NCBI RefSeq assembly: GCF_000020125.1
Contig: NC_010681.1
Coordinates: forward strand, 62,001 to 126,000
Direction of reading: 5' to 3'
DNA: 64,000 nt
From: Paraburkholderia phytofirmans PsJN
GTDB lineage: Bacteria > Pseudomonadota > Gammaproteobacteria > Burkholderiales > Burkholderiaceae
Shown: positions 8,913 through 17,950 of the stretch, in pieces
Layout: each line of letters opens with the position of its first letter
Numbering within the stretch: the stretch's first letter is position 1
Position numbers and translations under genes: made by a program
Notes under the pieces: generated by a model
Databases searched by the model: none
What the model saw: only the letters and a program-made list of their open reading frames with translations
Told to the model about the DNA's origin: nothing

Positions 8913-10628
8913 ATGGCCTGCAGCATCGAACGCTCACGATACGTGCAGCTTTACGGTCCGACCACGGGCGATTGCGTCCGCCTGGGCGACACCGGCCTGT
9001 GGGCGCGGGTCGAACGCGACTTCTGCGCGGGCGGCGACGAACTCGTGTTCGGCGCCGGCAAGACGCTGCGCGCCGGTACCGGCTGCGACGGCGAACGGAC
9101 CGCGGCCGACGGGGTGCTGGATCTCGTCGTCACCAATGCACTCGTCATCGATGCGGTCGCCGGGATCGTCAAGGGCGATATCGGCATCAAGGACGGTCGT
9201 ATCGTCGGCATCGGCAAGGCAGGCGATCCGAACATCATGGACGGAGTGACGCCCGGCCTGCGCGTGGGCGTGAACACTGACATCCGCGCGGCCGAGGGCC
9301 TGATCGTGACGGCGGGTGGCATCGACTGTCACGTGCACTTCATCGATCCCGGCCAGGTGGACGAGGCGCTGTGCGGCGGCATCACCACGTTGATGGGTGG
9401 CGGCCTCGGCCCTACCACCGTGCCGATCGCCTCGACCGGCACGCGCAATCTCGGCCTGATGCTGCAGGCCGCCGAAGCGTTCCCGCTCAACTTCGGGTTC
9501 ATTGCAAAAGCAGCGTCGCATGCCATCGAACCGCTCGTCGAACAGTTGTCGTGCGGTGCCGCCGGCCTCAAGATCCACGAAGACTGGGGCGCCACGCCGG
9601 CCGCGATCGACGCTGCGCTCAAAGCCGCCGAGATCGGTGGTGGCCAGATCCAGTTGCATACGGACACGCTGAACGAATCGGGCTTCGTCGAGCACACGCT
9701 GAAAGCCATCGGCGATCGTTGCATCCACGCCTATCACGTCGAGGGCGCGGGCGGTGGCCACGCGCCCGACATCATCCGCATCTGCGGCAGGGCCAACGTG
9801 CTGCCTTCGTCCACCAATCCCACCAATCCGTTCACGATCAATACGTTCGACGAGCACTTCGACATGGCGATGACGAGCCATCATCTGAACCCGCGCTTGC
9901 CGGAAGACGTGGCCTTCGCCGAGAGCCGGATCCGGCGCGAAACGATCGGTGCGGAAGACGTGTTGCATGACCTCGGCGCGATCAGTGCGATCGGCTCGGA
10001 CAGTCAGGGCATGGGGCGCATCGGAGAGACCGTCGCGCGCTGCTGGCAACTGGCCGAGCATATGCGCGTGCTGCGCGGCAGCCTGGCGGAGGACCGCGGG
10101 TCCGGCGCCGACAATTTTCGCATCCTGCGCTATATCGCCAAGTACACGATCAACCCGGCGCGCATGTTCGGCATCGACGGCGAAGTGGGCTCGGTCGAGG
10201 CTGGCAAGCTGGCGGATCTGGTGTTCTGGCGTCCCGACAGTTTCGGGGCAAAGCCGGAGCTGGTGATGAAGGCTGGCTTTCCGGTGTGGGCGCCGCTCGG
10301 CGAAGCCAATGCTTCGCTGATGACCTGTGAGCCATTGCGCTACCGACCCATGTGGGGCTGCTTCGGCCGCGCGCCGCAGGCGCTTGGCGTTCGCTTCGTG
10401 GCGCCACCGTCGATCGCCGCCGATGTGGGGCGCCGCCTGGACCTGAAGGCCAAGCTGGTGCCGGTCGCGGACACACGCGGGCTGACCAAGCGGGACATGA
10501 TCCGCAACGACATGGTCGCACCGATCAACGTCGATCCGGAAACCTTCCGCGTCAGCGTCGACGGACAGATCATTGATAGCGCGCCCACCGAGCGCGTGGC
10601 ACTCGGCATGTCGTACATGCTCAAGTAG
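8913..10628 (+). CDS. ureC: Urease alpha subunit, atypical flap
   Basis: This 571-residue amidohydrolase keeps the metallocentre: His140 and His142 (GGIDCHVHF), Lys220 (GLKIHEDWG, the lysine that is carbamylated), His222, His249 (LHTDTLNES), His275 ([11 protein letters not shown]) and Asp363 (GSDSQGMGR). The mobile flap reads MTSHHLNP, so the near-universal flap cysteine (Cys319 in Klebsiella) is Ser322, while the catalytic flap His323 is kept. The SQAMG motif is SQGMG, and the segment after GLGPTT is about three residues shorter than in Klebsiella UreC by my recall. Nickel binding looks intact; rate or substrate range may differ. Confidence 0.92.
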   Translation: MACSIERSRYVQLYGPTTGDCVRLGDTGLWARVERDFCAGGDELVFGAGKTLRAGTGCDGERTAADGVLDLVVTNALVIDAVAGIVKGDIGIKDGRIVGIGKAGDPNIMDGVTPGLRVGVNTDIRAAEGLIVTAGGIDCHVHFIDPGQVDEALCGGITTLMGGGLGPTTVPIASTGTRNLGLMLQAAEAFPLNFGFIAKAASHAIEPLVEQLSCGAAGLKIHEDWGATPAAIDAALKAAEIGGGQIQLHTDTLNESGFVEHTLKAIGDRCIHAYHVEGAGGGHAPDIIRICGRANVLPSSTNPTNPFTINTFDEHFDMAMTSHHLNPRLPEDVAFAESRIRRETIGAEDVLHDLGAISAIGSDSQGMGRIGETVARCWQLAEHMRVLRGSLAEDRGSGADNFRILRYIAKYTINPARMFGIDGEVGSVEAGKLADLVFWRPDSFGAKPELVMKAGFPVWAPLGEANASLMTCEPLRYRPMWGCFGRAPQALGVRFVAPPSIAADVGRRLDLKAKLVPVADTRGLTKRDMIRNDMVAPINVDPETFRVSVDGQIIDSAPTERVALGMSYMLK

Positions 10629-10637
10629 GAGAACACC

Positions 10638-11252
10638 ATGACTGCAGTACGTTTGGGGATCGGTGGTCCGGTAGGTAGCGGCAAGACGCGCCTGGTCGAG
10701 CGCCTGTTGCCGGTTTTCGCCGAGGAGGGCATTTCGGTGGCCGTCATCACCAACGACCTGGTCACGCGCGAAGACGCCGAACGCGTGAAGCGCTCGGGAT
10801 TGATCGATCCCGAGCGGGTGCTGGGCGTCGAAAGCGGGGCTTGCCCGCATACGGCGATTCGAGAAGATCCGTCGGTGAACCTTGAGGCGGTCGAGTGGCT
10901 GGAGCGTCGTTTCCAGCCCGCCGTAATCGTCATCGAAAGCGGCGGAGACAATCTTGCCGCGACGTTTTCGAGCGAACTGGTGGACTGGTGGGCCTTTGTG
11001 ATCGACGTAGCCGGCGGCGACGATATTCCGCGCAAGCGGGGCCTGGGCGTGCTGCGCGCCGATCTGCTCGTCGTCAACAAGGTCGATCTCGCACCGTATG
11101 TCGACGCCGAACTGGACCGCATCCGCGCCGACGTAGCCAGAGCCCGTCCCGACCGGCCCTCGTTGTTTACCGATTTGCGGCGCGGCGGCGGCGTGCGTGC
11201 CGTGTTCGACGAAATCGCCCGGGCCGCGTTGTTCGGATGTATCCGCGGATGA
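10638..11252 (+). CDS. ureG: Urease accessory GTPase
   Basis: This 204-residue SIMIBI GTPase has P-loop GGPVGSGKT (residues 9-17). It also carries the nickel-relay motif around [15 protein letters not shown], containing the Cys-Pro-His triplet that binds metal in UreG, and the NKVDLAP base-specificity motif. UreG delivers nickel with UreE and, bound to UreD and UreF, drives activation of the UreABC apoenzyme. It lies nine bases after ureC and overlaps the next accessory gene by four bases. The order G-D-E-F differs from the common D-ABC-E-F-G arrangement. Confidence 0.95.
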   Translation: MTAVRLGIGGPVGSGKTRLVERLLPVFAEEGISVAVITNDLVTREDAERVKRSGLIDPERVLGVESGACPHTAIREDPSVNLEAVEWLERRFQPAVIVIESGGDNLAATFSSELVDWWAFVIDVAGGDDIPRKRGLGVLRADLLVVNKVDLAPYVDAELDRIRADVARARPDRPSLFTDLRRGGGVRAVFDEIARAALFGCIRG

Positions 11253-12064
11253 CGGATGGCTGTTTGTCGATGCGCTTCGTCCGCGACAGGACAGGGCACA
11301 CCCGGCTCGCAGAGCGGCGGCAGTGCTATCCGCTGACCACGACGGCGGTGCTGCCGTTGGATCACGGACCCGGCGCGCTGATTTACGTGCAGAACGCGGC
11401 CGGTTCGGTGTTCGGCGGCGATCACCTGAACCTGGAGATGCATCTGGAAGAGGGCGCCGCGCTATGCATGTCCACGCCTTCTGCGACACGGCTGCAGGGC
11501 GATGCCTTGTCGGTGCAGCACATGCAGGTGTCGGTCGGCCGCGATGCGTTCTTCGAGTCGATTCCGGACATGCTGATTTCTCACCCGGGCGCGGTTCATC
11601 GGCAGCAGACGCAGATCGATCTGGCCGACGGCGCTGGCGCGATCGTCGCGGAATCGCTTGCCCCCGGTCGGGTCGCGCGCGGCGAACGCCACGTCTACGG
11701 ATCGATTTCCCTGCGGTTGCAGGCCAGTTTCGGCGGCACGGTCGTATTGCGCGACGGGTCCACGTTTCGACCGGAGGAAGCGGATCCGGCTCTTGAGGGA
11801 AGCCTTGGCAGGGAGGGCTACATGGGCAGTCTGTTTGCCCTGGCACAAACGGGGCGAGCGGAAGACCTGGCGGAGTGCATCGATGCCGCATTGGCGAAGC
11901 TACCGGGTGTTTACGGCGGCGCGTCCGTGCTGGCGTCCCGGCATGGCGCGGTGGCGCGGTTTCTGGCCGGCGAAGCGACGCTTTTGCGCCAGGCCACGCA
12001 CTTGGCCTGGGACGCCGCGAGGCGATGCATGCGCGGGCTACCCGCGCCGATACTCAGAAAATAA
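11249..12064 (+). CDS. ureD: Urease accessory protein UreD/UreH
   Basis: This 271-residue protein has the UreD features [36 protein letters not shown] and the [10 protein letters not shown] stretch. UreD docks on the apourease and recruits UreF and UreG for nickel insertion. The ATG at 11249 overlaps the ureG stop (ATGA). A longer open frame runs upstream in the same phase, but this start gives the family's normal length and coupling. The C terminus ([13 protein letters not shown]) is basic and the protein is compact and complete. Confidence 0.88.
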   Translation: MTDGCLSMRFVRDRTGHTRLAERRQCYPLTTTAVLPLDHGPGALIYVQNAAGSVFGGDHLNLEMHLEEGAALCMSTPSATRLQGDALSVQHMQVSVGRDAFFESIPDMLISHPGAVHRQQTQIDLADGAGAIVAESLAPGRVARGERHVYGSISLRLQASFGGTVVLRDGSTFRPEEADPALEGSLGREGYMGSLFALAQTGRAEDLAECIDAALAKLPGVYGGASVLASRHGAVARFLAGEATLLRQATHLAWDAARRCMRGLPAPILRK

Positions 12065-12066
12065 GG

Positions 12067-12594
12067 ATGCTTATGTTGCTCGTGAACCAGATACTCGGCC
12101 GCGCCGATGCGCCGCGATTCTCGCACCGGCAGCACGTCGCCGTCAGCATTTCCGCCCACGATGCAGGGCGGCGCCGGATGCGTCTGCATGCCGAGGACGG
12201 CACCGAGCTCGGTATTGACCTGCCGCGGCAGAACTGGCTTTTCCACGGTGCCGTGCTGTATGACGACGGCGCGCGCATCGTCGTCGTAGCGCGCCCTGCC
12301 GAGCCGGTCATGGTGATCGCGCTGCTCGATTTGACGCCGGAAGCGGCGTTTCGTATCGGGCATGCGTTGGGCAACCGTCACAGCCCGTCGGAACTGCGCG
12401 GCAACGAAATCGTCGTGCCGGTGACCGATACCCCGGAACTCGCGTCGCGGCCGGTGCTTGCGCTCGGACTACCCGATCTGGCGATCCGATTCGAGCACAG
12501 GCGGTTCGCCGCCGATGGGCCACCGATCTGTACGGGGGCGACACACGAGCATCCGCAGCACCACGTCGGCCATGCACATCGGCACCATGGCTGA
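12067..12594 (+). CDS. ureE: Urease accessory nickel chaperone
   Basis: The protein has 175 residues. The N-terminal peptide-binding domain (SHRQHVAVSISAHDAGRRR) is followed by the metallochaperone domain with ALLDLTPEAAFRIGHALGNRH, whose histidine is the conserved interface ligand. The C-terminal tail is rich in histidine (THEHPQHHVGHAHRHHG), a nickel-storage feature of many UreE proteins. AAGG just before ATG 12067 supports the start; ATG 12073 is the alternative. The tail overlaps the ureF start. Confidence 0.9.
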   Translation: MLMLLVNQILGRADAPRFSHRQHVAVSISAHDAGRRRMRLHAEDGTELGIDLPRQNWLFHGAVLYDDGARIVVVARPAEPVMVIALLDLTPEAAFRIGHALGNRHSPSELRGNEIVVPVTDTPELASRPVLALGLPDLAIRFEHRRFAADGPPICTGATHEHPQHHVGHAHRHHG

Positions 12595-13306
12595 TACCGA
12601 GGCGGTCGATCCGGTGCGTGCGGGCGCGCTGCTGGCGTTGATGCAACTCGCCGACGCCGCGCTACCGATCGGGCGCCACGCGCATGCAATGGGACTTGAG
12701 GCGCTGCTGCGCGCCGGGCGCGTTACGGGCGCACCGGCACTGCGCCAGATGGTCGTCGCGGCGCTCATGCATGGCGCCGCACGTGGCGACGGCGCCGCAA
12801 CCGCCATGGCGCACGACGCGGTGCGCGCCGGCGATCTGCAGGCGCTCGCGGCGACCGACGCACGGCTTGATCTGCTGAAACTGACGCAGCCGGCACAAGC
12901 CGCCTCGCGCCGTTGCGGCAGCCGGCTCGCCGCACTCGCGCCGTCGCTCGGCACCGACGCGGTACTGCTGCAATATGCCGCCGAGGTCTCCGCCCGGCGC
13001 ACGCCCGGCCATCTGGCAGTCGTCTCGGGAGCACTATCGGCCGCGGTGGGCATCGGCCGGGACGAGGCCGTGCTGATCGAGATGCGCGGAGTGGCGACCA
13101 TGATCCTGTCGGCTGCGGTGCGGCTCGACATCGTGCCGGCAGCGGCGGCGCAAGGGTTGTTGAGCGGGCTCGCGCCGGACGTCATCGCCGCGACAGAGAT
13201 TGCGCTGAACACGCGGCCCGACGACATGGAATGCAGCGCGGCTGCAGGACTTGAGATCGCGGCGATGCACCACGCCCGCGGCGACGGCCGCCTGTTTGCC
13301 ACTTGA
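12587..13306 (+). CDS. ureF: Urease accessory protein UreF
   Basis: This all-helical protein of 239 residues opens with ALLALMQLADAALPIGR, the UreF N-terminal signature, although the following segment (HAHAMGLEALLRAG) is divergent. UreF binds UreD and gates GTP hydrolysis by UreG during nickel insertion. The start at 12587 overlaps the ureE end (12594); ATG 12572 is possible. It is more diverged from the classical family than the other accessory proteins, in line with an atypical urease. Confidence 0.85.
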   Translation: MADTEAVDPVRAGALLALMQLADAALPIGRHAHAMGLEALLRAGRVTGAPALRQMVVAALMHGAARGDGAATAMAHDAVRAGDLQALAATDARLDLLKLTQPAQAASRRCGSRLAALAPSLGTDAVLLQYAAEVSARRTPGHLAVVSGALSAAVGIGRDEAVLIEMRGVATMILSAAVRLDIVPAAAAQGLLSGLAPDVIAATEIALNTRPDDMECSAAAGLEIAAMHHARGDGRLFAT

Positions 13307-13326
13307 CGACGATTCGAGGAGACCAA

Positions 13327-14892
13327 ATGAAGCATGACCGGATACTGCGGGTGGCGCTGGACTGGGCCGTGGACGGCATCGACCCGCCGCGCTCGTTCGG
13401 CGGGTGGAATACCGGGCGCGTAGTACAGCAGACTCATGAAAGCCTGGTCGAGGACGACTTCGATACGGAGCCCAGCCCGCCCGATGCGCCCACGCGCGTC
13501 GTGCCGCGTCTGGCCGAGCATGTCGAAGTGTCGCGTGAGGCGCGTCGTTTCGTGTTTCGCTTGCGCGACGGCGTGCGCTTTCACGACGGCGCGCCGCTCG
13601 ATGCCGACGCCGTGGTGCTCAATTACGAGCGGATGGTGCGTCCCGACTCGCCGTATTATTCGCCCGTGGTGGCCGACTTCAATCGTGCCGGGGCTGCGGC
13701 GATCGAATGCGTGCGCGCACTCGACGCGAGGACGGTTGAGTTTCTGCTGTGCGAGCCGTTCCCGGAATTCCTGCGCTATATGACGCAGGAGGACGCGCCA
13801 GGGGCTCAGTCGCTGATCAGCCCGGCGGCGCTGCGCCGGTGGGGCGCCGACGGCTGCACCGATCGAGCACCCGGTACCGGGGCGTTCCGCTTCGAGCGCC
13901 GTTTCGAGACGGCAGGCGGATCCGCGGTGGCGCTGTCGCGCAACGACGCGTATTGGGGTGGGGCGCCTGCGCTTGCGGGCGTCCACTTCCTGCCGTTTCC
14001 CGACCTCGGCGACCGTGTCCGCGCGCTCGTCGAGGGCCGCGTGGATTTCGCCTACAGCCTGGAGGGCGCGGATCTCGAGGATCTGGCCGCGCGCGGGTTC
14101 AGCGTGCCGGCGTTTGCGCCGCCCTATCTGTGGTATCTGGTATTCAATCTGCGCGATCCGCATCTGTCCGACGTGCGGGTGCGGCGCGCCATCGCCTGCG
14201 CGATCGATCGCACGGCCCTGTGCGGAACGCTTTTTCCGGGCGCCGCGCTGCCTGCCAGCAGTGCGATTCCGCCGGGGGCGCCGGCGCATGTGGCGGACTT
14301 GCCGGATCGCTATGCGTACGATCCGCAGCGTGCCCGCGCGCTGCTGGCCGAAGCAGGCGTCGTGGATACGCTGTCCTTACGGGTGGTCGCGGCGCGCGCC
14401 GGCTCGGCGCAACTCGATCCTGGATCGATCTACGCATGCGTGGCCCGGGATCTGGCCAGGATCGGCATTCGTCTGGAGGTGACGCTCCATGAAGATTGGG
14501 TGGCCTACTGCAATCAGTGGCGTGAAGGTGCGCCCGACGGCATTGCTTTCAGCGAAATGAGCTGGGGGATGTCCTGCGACCTGTGGCTGGAGCAGGTGCT
14601 ACATGGTGCGAACCTGTCGCCGTGCGGCTTTAATGCAGGCTACAACCGCGATGGCGTGCTCGATGCGCTGCTTGACCGCGCACGCACGACCGTCTCGACG
14701 GACGAACGGATCGCACTGTATCGGGCCGCCGATGCGCGCGTAATGGACACATTGCCGATCTTGCCGTTGTTTACTTCGCGACGCGGCATGGTCGCCTGGG
14801 CTCCTGCGGTGGAGGGAATGAAGCTGGTCAATCAATGCTGGCAGGATTTTCGGCGCGTCGCGCTGAAGTCGGGTAGACCGGGTACGGACTAA
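13327..14892 (+). CDS. SBP_bac_5 (oligopeptide/nickel-type) binding protein without signal peptide
   Basis: This 521-residue protein has the cluster C extracytoplasmic binding-protein fold (RFVFRLRDGVRFHDGAPLDA, NYERM, VRRAIACAIDRTAL, and the LAEAG and LARIGIRLEV segments). GAGGAGA precedes ATG 13327. The protein begins MKHDRILRVALDWAVDG, directly at the first strand of the mature domain, with no hydrophobic leader or lipobox. It would stay in the cytosol unless a start is misread. No permease or ATPase of its class is nearby. It may bind a metal complex, peptide or effector in the cytosol. The function is unknown. Confidence 0.8.
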   Translation: MKHDRILRVALDWAVDGIDPPRSFGGWNTGRVVQQTHESLVEDDFDTEPSPPDAPTRVVPRLAEHVEVSREARRFVFRLRDGVRFHDGAPLDADAVVLNYERMVRPDSPYYSPVVADFNRAGAAAIECVRALDARTVEFLLCEPFPEFLRYMTQEDAPGAQSLISPAALRRWGADGCTDRAPGTGAFRFERRFETAGGSAVALSRNDAYWGGAPALAGVHFLPFPDLGDRVRALVEGRVDFAYSLEGADLEDLAARGFSVPAFAPPYLWYLVFNLRDPHLSDVRVRRAIACAIDRTALCGTLFPGAALPASSAIPPGAPAHVADLPDRYAYDPQRARALLAEAGVVDTLSLRVVAARAGSAQLDPGSIYACVARDLARIGIRLEVTLHEDWVAYCNQWREGAPDGIAFSEMSWGMSCDLWLEQVLHGANLSPCGFNAGYNRDGVLDALLDRARTTVSTDERIALYRAADARVMDTLPILPLFTSRRGMVAWAPAVEGMKLVNQCWQDFRRVALKSGRPGTD

Positions 14893-15045
14893 GGCAAGGC
14901 GATCCGACGTAGGCGTTGTGCCTGATAGCCCGATGCCCGAACCATTTCATCGTGCACGGTGATTACTGACATGCGCACCACATACTGCCTTATGCGTTAG
15001 CGCCTTCGACGTGATCAATCACACGCCCTGATGCTCACAGTATTG

Positions 15046-15189
15046 GCAGGCCCGCATGGAAATGCGCCCCAAAGCCACCGCGGGCCATTCAGGCGCGATA
15101 TCGAACGGGTCGTGAGCGCGGTGGATCGGGCGCTGGTTGCTGCAGCGCCTGATAAATTGTCCCGCTACGTCACGGTTCAACTCAAGTAA
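15046..15189 (+). pseudogene. Decayed aminotransferase 3' end
   Basis: The frame reads AGPHGN, then a scrambled segment with small indels, then DIERVVSAVDRALVAA and a stop at 15187-15189. It matches the intact aminotransferase end at 24-173 residue by residue after the scrambled part. The VLKLRPPL motif is lost. It is a remnant, not a gene. Confidence 0.7.
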
Positions 15190-15335
15190 CCCGGATACAG
15201 GCCGTCTTCTCGCAATTGTCGCGTACGGCGATGCCAGGCGACCTTAAAGCGGCGCTTACCCTTCTGGCCGGTTGGTAGCGCCGGACAGGGACGAAACCAG
15301 GTAGCAGGCCGCCCGGTGCGCCTGAACGACGACCT
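15046..15335 (+). repeat. Right copy of the decayed direct repeat flanking the amide/urease cassette
   Basis: Same-strand match to 23-300, beginning GGCAGGCCCGCATGGAAATG and continuing beyond the shared stop codon through GTACGGCGATGCC. The end is approximate. The two copies enclose about 14.7 kb. Confidence 0.7.
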
Positions 15336-15408
15336 GCGCTCCGGTGAGGCGCTCGGCTCAGGCTTCGAAGGTGGCTGTCGCGAAGCGTTCCGGTTGCGCT
15401 TGCGCGAA

Positions 15409-16440
15409 TCAGAAGGAAGCCCCGCTGATCAGTCTGTAGCCTACATCGCGAATTACGGGTGCCGGTGCGGCGCCGACCAGCCTTCCAACGAGCATTTCTG
15501 CTGCCGCCACACCCATTTCATAACCTGGAGTTGCCACGGTCGTGAGCTTGGGCGTTATTTCCGAGGCAATCTGATAGTTCCCATATCCAGCGATGCCGAT
15601 TCGACCAGGTACCCTCCAGCCTCGGCGCATGCATTCAAAGATCATCCCCGCGGCAAGTATGTCGGTGCCACAAAAGACACCATCCAGCTCGGGTTCCTCT
15701 CTGAGGAGGGCATTCAGGGTGATCCGGCCGCCGGCAAATCCTTCGGACTGTTCGGTATATGCGTGCACATCGTGACGCAGGTTCGCACGCCTGAGTGCGT
15801 CCTCGAAGCCACGTTGCCGCTCGAGGAATCGCTCTGTCGAAGCGGGGGTGAACCCGGCGAAGCCAATCCTGCGGTAGCCCGCTTCGATCATGAGATTTGT
15901 CATGTCGAAGGCCGCATCGTATAGGGAAAAGCCGACACCCATGTCAATGAACGGCCCCTTGAGACTCCATGTCTCGACCGTCGGCAGGCGCGCGTTCCTG
16001 AGCAGGTCGACAGTGTCACGGGAATGTTGCACGTCAGTCAGCACTACACCGTCGATGCGCCTCTCGATAAAGGTGCGAATGGAGTCAAGCTCTCGGTCGG
16101 CCGTCGGCGTGACCGCCAACATCAGCTGATGGTCGAGTTGATGCAGTCGATCTTCCAGACCTTGAATCATTCCGATGAAGTTGGAATTCTCCAGAGAAGG
16201 TACAAGTACACCGACCACCTGACTGCGTCCTGACGCGAGATTGCCTGCAATCCGGTTACGCGTGTAGCCCAGTTTTGCTGCGGCTTCAAGGACCCTGGCG
16301 AGCGTTTGCGGATGTACCTTGTCGGGCACCCGATAGCAGTTGGACACGGTCATGGGCGCGACACCGGCCAACGTTGCGACGTCCTGCATTGTCGCCTTTT
16401 TTTTGGCACCGCTGCGTGATGAATTGATTTTGTGGTCCAC
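15409..16440 (-). CDS. LacI-family transcriptional regulator
   Basis: The protein has 343 residues. The N-terminal helix-turn-helix (TMQDVATLAGVAPMTVSN, about residues 17-34) and hinge (NRIAGNLASGRS) are followed by a periplasmic-binding-like effector domain. The GTG start has a strong AGGAGGT ribosome site six bases upstream. It lies divergent to a DUF1028 hydrolase and a HAAT binding-protein gene. Two perfect palindromes of the LacI type occur in the space between, so it very likely represses those genes and perhaps itself. The subgroup resembles gluconate-type regulators, but its inducer is unknown. Confidence 0.9.
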   Translation of the reverse strand: MDHKINSSRSGAKKKATMQDVATLAGVAPMTVSNCYRVPDKVHPQTLARVLEAAAKLGYTRNRIAGNLASGRSQVVGVLVPSLENSNFIGMIQGLEDRLHQLDHQLMLAVTPTADRELDSIRTFIERRIDGVVLTDVQHSRDTVDLLRNARLPTVETWSLKGPFIDMGVGFSLYDAAFDMTNLMIEAGYRRIGFAGFTPASTERFLERQRGFEDALRRANLRHDVHAYTEQSEGFAGGRITLNALLREEPELDGVFCGTDILAAGMIFECMRRGWRVPGRIGIAGYGNYQIASEITPKLTTVATPGYEMGVAAAEMLVGRLVGAAPAPVIRDVGYRLISGASF

Positions 16441-16879
16441 GCTCCAACCTCCTGACGAGCGGCGATACGGAAGAAGCTATCGCCGCGGGATTGCTGCGAT
16501 GATTGCCTGACAAGGTTGGCCGCATGTGCCGCGTGAGCCCGGCACGATTCTCATAAACTGCGGCACCGGAGTTACTGCGCGGATGCACAGAACATGCGCT
16601 ACCCTCATTCGCCGCGACATATCGGTAGCAACCGAAACATTCAGGCATGAGCCCACCGTGCCTTCCAAAGTTGCAGTGATCGAACCCACGGGAAGAAGGC
16701 TAGCGAAGCGATGGACGCCGGTCCACCGTGATGCTGCCACCTAAACCAGGCCCCGCATTTTAGCGCAACAATTGCAAGGGCCACACGCGGCGAAATGGGG
16801 TTCGATTTAAACAGGGTGCAACGCTTTAAGGGCGTAACTCCGCGGACTCCCCCGCCATTCCGGCTCACGGATAAAAAAG

Positions 16880-16891
16880 TGTAGCGCTACA
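16880..16891. promoter_or_regulatory. LacI-type operator 1
   Basis: TGTAGCGCTACA is a perfect 12-base palindrome with the central GCGC step typical of LacI-family operators. It sits between the divergent regulator and the DUF1028 gene. The same core recurs at 16945-16960, with centres 67 bases apart. Confidence 0.75.
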
Positions 16892-16944
16892 ATTTTTTCT
16901 GCTATACGCTCCGTTTCAGAGTCAAGGTTGCGCATCGGCACCAG

Positions 16945-16960
16945 ATTGTAGCGCTACAAT
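16945..16960. promoter_or_regulatory. LacI-type operator 2
   Basis: ATTGTAGCGCTACAAT is a perfect 16-base palindrome sharing its 12-base core with operator 1. It is the stronger site by symmetry. Two sites 67 bases apart allow DNA looping by a dimer of dimers. Confidence 0.8.
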
Positions 16961-17163
16961 CGCCGATGTGAATTATCAGGAGAATGCCTTCCTGACCAGG
17001 AGCCTCGCGGTCAGGGGCGTGGTAACGACACGCCGGGCGCAACACGGCGGTCGTGAAAGCGTGCGTTTGAGCTGCGGCGGATGCCCCGAGGTTCGTGGGT
17101 GAGGCGGCGGGGATATTACACAGACGTACGGCAGTTACTTTCCCATTAATTAAGGAATACGAA

Positions 17164-17841
17164 ATGACATTCTCAATCGCTGCAAAGGACAAGAAAACCG
17201 GCATGTTCGGCATCGCGATCGCAACCTCGGCGATTGCTGTCGGGAATCGTTGCCCCTGGGTAAAGGCAGGCGTCGGCGCCGTGACGACGCAGCATCGCAC
17301 CGACACCCGTCAGGGCCCTGTCGGCCTCGAGCTCCTCAGCCAGGGACTGAGTGCGCCGGAAGTTGTCCGGGTGCTGTCACAGGCAAACGACGATCCTGGC
17401 GAACGCCAGTTCGCGGCTGTGGACAAGGAAGGGCGAGTTGCATTTTTCTGCGGACCCGCGATTCCCAACATCGCCACGGGTACCGTCGGCGACGCCTGCG
17501 TAGCCACCGGAAACTTCCTGGCCAATCACAACATCACCGATAGCATGATTGCCGAGTATGAGCGCGCCCCCGAACTGGAGTTCGGCGATCGGCTCATGAA
17601 AGCGCTCGACGCTGGTGTGAAGGCCGGCGGTGAAACCAAGCCGGTCATGTCGGCGGCGCTTCTGATTGCTGATCAGCAGAGTTGGCCGCTCGTCGATCTG
17701 CGCATCGACTTCCAGGAAAACCCCGAAGTCGCTCTGCGTGCCCTTTGGGACTTTTACAAGCCGCACCAGCAACGGTTCATCGATCAGGTCCTGCGTCCCT
17801 CGAGTCTGCAGTTGCTTACCGATTCCCCGATGAACGTTTGA
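17164..17841 (+). CDS. DUF1028 family Ntn-hydrolase-like protein
   Basis: This 225-residue protein belongs to the DUF1028 family (MTFSIAAKD start, GMFGIAIATSAIAVGNRCPW, VGAVTTQHRTD, FCGPAIPNIATGTVGDACVATGN). The fold is related to N-terminal nucleophile hydrolases. The family is often found beside amino-acid or peptide importers and amidohydrolases, and its reaction is not established. TAAGGA lies nine bases before the chosen ATG; a longer frame upstream lacks a good site. It lies downstream of two LacI-type operators and 110 bases before an ABC binding-protein gene. Confidence 0.85.
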   Translation: MTFSIAAKDKKTGMFGIAIATSAIAVGNRCPWVKAGVGAVTTQHRTDTRQGPVGLELLSQGLSAPEVVRVLSQANDDPGERQFAAVDKEGRVAFFCGPAIPNIATGTVGDACVATGNFLANHNITDSMIAEYERAPELEFGDRLMKALDAGVKAGGETKPVMSAALLIADQQSWPLVDLRIDFQENPEVALRALWDFYKPHQQRFIDQVLRPSSLQLLTDSPMNV

Positions 17842-17950
17842 GACCACTTGAGCGCCAGAAAAGGTGGACGGAACCCATCGTCCGGTTCCGTCAGGCCTGT
17901 GGTCTGAAAGCACTTTCTTTACCTTATCTACCGCCAGAGGAGTAGTCGCA

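Larger units (their letters stand above)
14893..15408. other. Gene-free stretch after the urease cassette
   Basis: No intact gene is visible. From 15046 to about 15335 the DNA is a decayed copy of the aminotransferase 3' end and its downstream flank at the start of the window. I saw no T-tailed terminator for the cassette. Confidence 0.6.
16441..17163. other. Divergent regulatory region
   Basis: This 720-base space between the LacI regulator and the DUF1028 gene holds both operators. I see no gene in it. The part from about 16500 to 16860 is unexplained and may be a remnant. Confidence 0.5.

Noticed and set aside
8934..11891. A 985-codon open frame on the minus strand opposite ureC, ureG and ureD
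   Set aside because: It is a product of high-GC codon bias. The plus strand encodes undoubted urease genes with proper starts, and the minus frame has low-complexity Arg/Ala/His composition and no family resemblance.
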